Shown here: in pieces, positions 6,902 through 10,322 of the stretch
Numbering within the stretch: position 1 is the first letter of the stretch
Layout of the letters: every line of letters begins with the position of its first letter
DNA from: Candidatus Lithacetigena glycinireducens
GTDB taxonomy: Bacteria > Coprothermobacterota > HKB111
Assembly (NCBI GenBank): GCA_018725485.1
Contig: QLUP01000028.1
Coordinates: 1-10,322 of the forward strand
DNA: 10,322 nucleotides
Direction of reading: 5' to 3'
Made by a program: the position numbers and the translations under genes
The notes under the pieces: generated by a model
What the model was told of the DNA's origin: nothing
Seen by the model: only the letters and a program-made list of their open reading frames with translations
Database searches by the model: none

Positions 6902-7410
6902 TTATCCTTCCTTTATGGTTCCCTCGCCAAATAACCAAGATTTTAATATAAACCTGCCACGATAAATACGAGATTTAACCGTGCCTACAGGAATTTGTAG
7001 TATTTCTCCGATTTCTTCATAAGAAAGACCGTCAACAGCTTTCATAAGAAGAGGTAGCCTGAACTCTACGGGAAGGTTCATCACCTTTTCTTGAACCCTT
7101 TCTTTTAACTCCTCCTGCTCCAGATTTTCATATATATCTCTTTTATCTATTTGGGGGTTAAAACCCTTTTCTTCCAGTTCGTCATAGGAGAGCTCTCTGG
7201 CTCGCTTCTTTTTCCTTAAATAATCAATACTCGCATTCACCGTAAGGCGGTATATCCAGGTTTTCAGGCTGGAAAGACCTTTAAAACCCGGTAAGGCTTG
7301 ATATTTTTATACAAGCCTCCTGAACAACATCATCTTACTATTTTAAGCGATACCGAATATATAAGCGGTAGATATTCTATGATTACTTCCTCAGCCTTAT
7401 CTCTCTCCAT
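6902..7410 (-). pseudogene. ECF-type sigma-70 factor, reading frame broken twice in region 2
   Basis: A complete ECF sigma factor can be pieced together only by using three frames. An ATG at 7408-7410 begins MERDKAEEVIIEYLPLIYSV and runs to KIV (7336), with a TGA at 7330-7332. A second frame gives DDVVQEACIKI (7334-7302). The third frame, 7300 down to 6902, reads QALPGFKGLSSLKTW, then the region 2/4 linker, then region 4 LSYEEIGEILQIPVGTVKSR with its helix-turn-helix. The joined product would be ~175 residues, the usual ECF length. Both breaks fit small deletions: the first about 17 bases by comparison with the family spacing, the second 2 bases in an ATATAT-like run. The only long intact frame starts at GTG 7240 and would give 112 residues lacking most of region 2 (-10 and core binding). 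Translation of the ATG is plausible from AAGGT just upstream. Either this is a true decayed gene or the assembly has indel errors. Confidence 0.8.
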
Positions 7411-7429
7411 CAGACCTTATCAACAAAGT

Positions 7430-8686
7430 TTATAGTTTGCTTCCTGAATAAACCAGGTTATTTTCTTCTTCTATTCTAAGGAGCTCATTATATTTGAGGG
7501 TTCTTTCTCCCCTGGCAGGGGCTCCTGCTTTTATACCCTGGGCTCCTGTGGCTACCGATAGGTGAGAAATAAAGTTTTCTTCTGTTTCTCCTGACCGGTG
7601 AGATACGATGACTTTGTAGCCTGCATCACGGGCAATCTTTATAGTCTCCAGGGTTTCGCTGATGGTTCCTACCTGGTTCACTTTAACCAATACACTATTA
7701 GCTATTCCCCTACTGATACCTTCTTTTAACCTGGCAGGATTGGTTACAAATAAATCATCACCCACCAGCTGAACCCTTTTACCTATCCTTTCTGTTAAAA
7801 ACTCCCAACCGTCATAATCATTTTCGCCCAAAGCATCTTCAACAGAAATAATTGGGTATTGCAGGGTTAAATCCTCATAAAAATAGGTTAAATCTTTATA
7901 ATTCCAGTTTTTCCCTTCAAAATGATATTTACCATCTTTATAGAACTCAGAAGAAGCAACATCTAATGCCAGAAATATTGATTCACCCAATTTATAGGGA
8001 CTGGAAGAAACAGCCTCAATGATTACTTTCAAGGCTTCTTCAGTAGTTGATAATCGCGGGGCAAAACCTCCCTCATCACCTACACTTATAATATCATTTT
8101 TCTGTTTTAGAATAGATTTAAGTATATGATAAATCTCTACAGATGCTCTCAGGGCTTCTTTAAAACTTTTAAATTTCATAGGCATTAACATAAACTCCTG
8201 TACATCAAGCTGGTTATCGGCATGCCTTCCACCATTAAGGATGTTTAAGTAAGGAATCGGTAAAGTAAAACTTGCTATACCTCCAAGGTAACGGTAAAGT
8301 GGTATGCCTAAATAATTTGCTGAAGCTCGGGCAACTGCTCCTGAGACAGCTAAGATAGCGTTCGCACCCAACTTACGCTTATTAGGGGTTCCATCAAGGG
8401 TTATCATCAGGTTATCTATTTCCAGCTGATTTAATGCTTCTTGTCCTAAGAGCTCGGGTTTAATTATTTCCGAAATATTGTTAATCGCCTGCAAAACCCC
8501 ATCACCAAAGTATCTCTGCTTGTTTTTATCTCTTAATTCCAGGGCTTCGTGCTCCCCGGTTGATGCTCCCGAAGGGACTATAAAAGCACCCTCAGTACCG
8601 TCTTCCAGTGTTACTACCCCTTCTACCGTAGGTTTCCCCCGGCTGTCAAGAACTTCTCTGCCTTTAATGTTTATGATAGTGCTCAT
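7430..8686 (-). CDS. eno: Enolase (phosphopyruvate hydratase)
   Basis: This is a 418-residue enolase that interconverts 2-phosphoglycerate and phosphoenolpyruvate in glycolysis and gluconeogenesis. The whole family pattern is present, numbered from the ATG at 8686: substrate loop SGAST (39-43), H155 in GGRHADN, E164 in VQEF, E205 in GDEGGFAP, metal ligands D242, E283 and D310, catalytic K335 in VKVNQVGT, the signature SHRSGETE (362-369), and K386. A few positions are unusual (RHADN for AHADN; GAQGIKAGAP for the common GQIKTGAP), so it is somewhat divergent but should be active. It is about 10 residues shorter than common bacterial enolases. The frame extends 14 codons further up to an ATG at 8728, but AAGGAGG six bases before 8686 and the N-terminus MSTIINIKGREVLDSRG favour 8686. 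It overlaps the end of mazG by 23 bases, suggesting coupled translation. Confidence 0.96.
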   Translation of the reverse strand: MSTIINIKGREVLDSRGKPTVEGVVTLEDGTEGAFIVPSGASTGEHEALELRDKNKQRYFGDGVLQAINNISEIIKPELLGQEALNQLEIDNLMITLDGTPNKRKLGANAILAVSGAVARASANYLGIPLYRYLGGIASFTLPIPYLNILNGGRHADNQLDVQEFMLMPMKFKSFKEALRASVEIYHILKSILKQKNDIISVGDEGGFAPRLSTTEEALKVIIEAVSSSPYKLGESIFLALDVASSEFYKDGKYHFEGKNWNYKDLTYFYEDLTLQYPIISVEDALGENDYDGWEFLTERIGKRVQLVGDDLFVTNPARLKEGISRGIANSVLVKVNQVGTISETLETIKIARDAGYKVIVSHRSGETEENFISHLSVATGAQGIKAGAPARGERTLKYNELLRIEEENNLVYSGSKL

Positions 8687-9818
8687 TGGTTTCCTCCTTA
8701 TCTTTAATATCCTCCCATAAACCATCAAGTTTATAAGGGTCTAAAATGCTTTCATCGGTTACTAACTCGCAGACCTTCTGGAAACGATCAGCAAATTTTA
8801 TAGTGGATGATTTTAAAGAACCTTCAGCATCCACCTTTATATGCCTGCTCAGGTTGACAATGCTAAATAATAAATCACCTACTTCGTTTTCTAAGTTTCC
8901 TCCCTGATTTATAGCCGTTTTCAATTCTTCAAGTTCTTCTTCCACTTTTTTAAGTACATCCTTATAATCTGTAAAATCAAACCCTTTTTTACGAGCTCCT
9001 TCCTGGACTCTCTTAGCTCCCATCAGAGCCGAGGGTGTAGCCTGAGCTATTTCATTAATCTTATTGATGGCAATTTCACCATTTTTGTTTCTTTCCCAGA
9101 TAGTTATAGCTTCTTCGCCAGTTTCAACCGCTTCATCGCCAAAAACATGCGTATGTCTTCTTATTAACTTATCTCGCAGATGGTTAATAACCGACTTGAT
9201 ATTGGCTTTATAACCTTGATTTTCTTCTAACATCAAACTGTGCAAAATAATGTGCAAGAGCAAATCGCCAAGTTCTCCTTCTATCTCTTCCTTTCTATCA
9301 TATTTTATAGCCTGCCATAGTTCAGACACCTCTTCCCAGGTTAAAGGAAGAATATCAATCATTTTAAGGGAGTTGTCCCAGGGACATTTTTCTCTCAGCG
9401 TTTTAATCAGAATATACAGGTTTAATAAAGAGTTGCTCAGGGTATTTGCTTCCAGAGAAGGTACAGCTGGTAAATCTTCTACCTTTAAGTTTCCGAAAAG
9501 TAAACCTCCAGCACCTTCCTGTAAAGTTGATAAGGCTTTTCCCGGCAAATAACCAATTTGCATAAGAAAATATGCTAATAGTATTCCCGCACTTTCAGGA
9601 CTCAGAATATCTGGAATTAAACAAAGTAGTGGATAATTACCCTTATCAACCTCTTCCAGGATTTTCAAATAAAACTGTTCATATTCAATGTTTTCTGAAT
9701 CAGTAACAAAGGCTAAAAGGTCTATTTCAGAAAAAAACCCTTCATGGAATACGGGGATAGGTTTTTTTCTTACAAATGCCAGCAGCCCGGGAATTAACCA
9801 GATGATACTATCTGTCAA
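8664..9818 (-). CDS. mazG: MazG nucleoside triphosphate pyrophosphohydrolase with extra N-terminal domain
   Basis: MazG hydrolyses NTPs/dNTPs to monophosphate and pyrophosphate, cleaning the nucleotide pool or modulating stress signalling. The 384-residue protein has two tandem MazG repeats. The first (~130-243) has LREKCPWD (141-148), WEEVSE (161-166), GELGDLLLH (181-189) and IRRHTHVFG (219-227). The second (~265-350) has EEELEELKTAI (293-303), ENEVGDLLFS (310-319) and FADRFQKV (342-349). Residues E162, E163, E166, E182 and D185, and likewise E294, E297, E298, E312 and D315, fit the metal-binding pattern. E. coli MazG is about 263 residues; here ~130 extra residues precede the repeats. Bacillota YabN carries a full tetrapyrrole methylase there, and this part may be a shrunken remnant (weak inference). 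The start is TTG, overlapping the lapA-like gene by 11 bases, with AAGGA upstream. The stop lies inside the enolase gene. Confidence 0.92.
   Translation of the reverse strand: MTDSIIWLIPGLLAFVRKKPIPVFHEGFFSEIDLLAFVTDSENIEYEQFYLKILEEVDKGNYPLLCLIPDILSPESAGILLAYFLMQIGYLPGKALSTLQEGAGGLLFGNLKVEDLPAVPSLEANTLSNSLLNLYILIKTLREKCPWDNSLKMIDILPLTWEEVSELWQAIKYDRKEEIEGELGDLLLHIILHSLMLEENQGYKANIKSVINHLRDKLIRRHTHVFGDEAVETGEEAITIWERNKNGEIAINKINEIAQATPSALMGAKRVQEGARKKGFDFTDYKDVLKKVEEELEELKTAINQGGNLENEVGDLLFSIVNLSRHIKVDAEGSLKSSTIKFADRFQKVCELVTDESILDPYKLDGLWEDIKDKEETNEHYHKH
8693..8699 (-). promoter_or_regulatory. Shine-Dalgarno of enolase, inside mazG
   Basis: The minus strand reads AAGGAGG with a 6-base spacer to the ATG at 8686. 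It lies inside the 3' end of mazG. It decides the enolase start at 8686 over the in-frame ATG at 8728, which has no family-like N-terminal sequence. Confidence 0.85.
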
Positions 9819-10176
9819 TAATATTTCCTTTTTCCGAAGGAGCGGTTTCAGCTTTATGCTTCAAAAGAGATATTTCTCGTTCCAGTTTTTCTACTTGATA
9901 TTCTAATTCATCGATTTTGTTTTCAAATTCTTCTCTTTTTTTCCGCAACTCTTCCCGGTGTTGAGCAACTACTGAAAGCCGGTTAAAGTATTCTAGAACT
10001 CCAAAAATGATTAAAGCTACCAACAGGACAAGACCAGCACCTACAAAGATATGTGCTACTGTTGTTTTAGTTACTCCTATCAAGGGCAGGTTTATATCAA
10101 CTATAGCTGTATTATTAAGCGCCATAATAGCTCCCAGTAAGGCAACTGAGAGGCCAAAAATAATATAACGGTTCAA
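9808..10176 (-). CDS. LapA/DUF1049-family two-helix membrane protein with coiled coil
   Basis: This 122-residue protein matches the LapA (DUF1049) pattern: a first membrane helix (~3-20), the short loop ALNNTAIVDINLPLIG (19-34) resembling the family's 'QN..PV.V.F' segment, a second membrane helix (~42-63), and a charged cytoplasmic coiled coil (~69-111, heptads rich in Glu, Lys and Leu). In Proteobacteria LapA takes part in lipopolysaccharide assembly control; in Gram-positive-like genomes the role of DUF1049 proteins is unknown, so no function is assigned. The start is TTG, supported by AAGGAGG seven bases upstream. The gene overlaps mazG by 11 bases and appears to lead the mazG-eno group, 44 bases after the stop of the gene at the window edge. 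Confidence 0.82.
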   Translation of the reverse strand: MNRYIIFGLSVALLGAIMALNNTAIVDINLPLIGVTKTTVAHIFVGAGLVLLVALIIFGVLEYFNRLSVVAQHREELRKKREEFENKIDELEYQVEKLEREISLLKHKAETAPSEKGNIIDR

Positions 10177-10183
10177 AGCGTTA

Positions 10184-10190
10184 CCTCCTT
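10184..10190 (-). promoter_or_regulatory. Shine-Dalgarno deciding the TTG start of the LapA-like gene
   Basis: The minus strand reads AAGGAGG, spaced seven bases from the TTG at 10176. There is no ATG or GTG at a suitable distance, so this site fixes the non-ATG start. Confidence 0.8.
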
Positions 10191-10209
10191 AGAAAATATT
10201 ATCTATATT

Positions 10210-10215
10210 ATTATA
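10210..10215 (-). promoter_or_regulatory. Possible -10 element upstream of the LapA-like gene
   Basis: A perfect TATAAT occurs on the minus strand between the partial gene at the right edge and the LapA-like gene. The region 16-18 bases upstream (GTCGAT-like) is a poor -35 match and no TG extension is seen. In this AT-rich gap the hexamer may be chance, so the promoter is only a candidate. Confidence 0.25.
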
Positions 10216-10220
10216 ACTGT

Positions 10221-10322
10221 TCAAGGTGTTAAATCGACCCCTTCGTCTTTGTGAAGCGTTGCTAAAACAAACTCATCTTTTAATTTCAGGTCAGAACTTT
10301 GAAAACGCAAAAAGGACCACAC
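10221..10322 (-). CDS. C-terminal end of an unrecognised gene cut by the window edge
   Basis: On the minus strand an open frame enters from the right edge and ends at TGA 10221-10223, giving 33 residues with a protein-like mix of charged and hydrophobic residues (for example SSDLKLKDEFVLATLHKDEG). I do not recognise the family. A chance open frame of this length at the edge is possible. The same strand, the composition and the 44-base spacing to the next gene make a real upstream operon member more likely than not. Confidence 0.5.
   Translation of the reverse strand: MWSFLRFQSSDLKLKDEFVLATLHKDEGVDLTP

Noticed and set aside
6902-7240. A complete 112-residue sigma factor starting at GTG 7240
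   Set aside because: Clear sigma region 2 sequence continues upstream in the same and other frames, so the GTG is an internal codon of a broken gene.
8687-8728. Fourteen-codon N-terminal extension of enolase to an ATG at 8728
   Set aside because: The residues do not resemble enolase, and the AAGGAGG site together with the canonical MSTIINIKGREV N-terminus place the start at 8686.

Overview
The window looks like the chromosome of an AT-rich bacterium. The run phoH - pgpH-type HD phosphohydrolase - ybeY - dgkA is the order usual in Bacillota (Firmicutes). Strong AAGGAGG-type ribosome binding sites and frequent GTG/TTG starts agree with Bacillota or a similar deep-branching anaerobic lineage. 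The exact phylum cannot be fixed from sequence reading alone. I see no mobile element, CRISPR array, tRNA, rRNA or riboswitch.

Layout. At the left edge lies the only plus-strand gene, a small cation-diffusion-facilitator-like membrane protein whose N-terminus is cut by the window edge. It converges, with a 4-base gap, on a long minus-strand series that fills the rest of the window. Read in the direction of transcription (right to left), the series holds: the last ~33 codons of an unrecognised gene; a LapA/DUF1049 two-helix membrane protein; MazG; enolase; a broken ECF sigma factor gene; its zinc-finger anti-sigma factor; PhoH; a 7TM-HD c-di-AMP phosphodiesterase (PgpH type); YbeY; DgkA; and an S9-family acylaminoacyl-peptidase-like hydrolase. 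Most of these genes overlap or are separated by fewer than 20 bases, so much of the strand probably forms one or two operons. The longest gene-free gap is 61 bases.

How the genes fit together. MazG (nucleotide pool cleaning) and enolase (glycolysis) are translationally coupled housekeeping genes. The sigma/anti-sigma pair would be an envelope-signal module. PhoH and YbeY belong to RNA/ribosome metabolism, PgpH to c-di-AMP turnover, and DgkA to lipid carrier or diacylglycerol phosphorylation.

Most notable points. The ECF sigma gene has two reading-frame breaks in region 2, about 30 bases apart, while its anti-sigma gene is intact. PhoH has its conserved N-terminal residues and a perfect Shine-Dalgarno, but no ATG/GTG/TTG at the expected place. 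YbeY carries Asp instead of the third zinc-binding His. MazG carries an unusual N-terminal domain of ~130 residues. I found no evidence of a wholly new system; the window is mainly ordinary core genes with these local anomalies.
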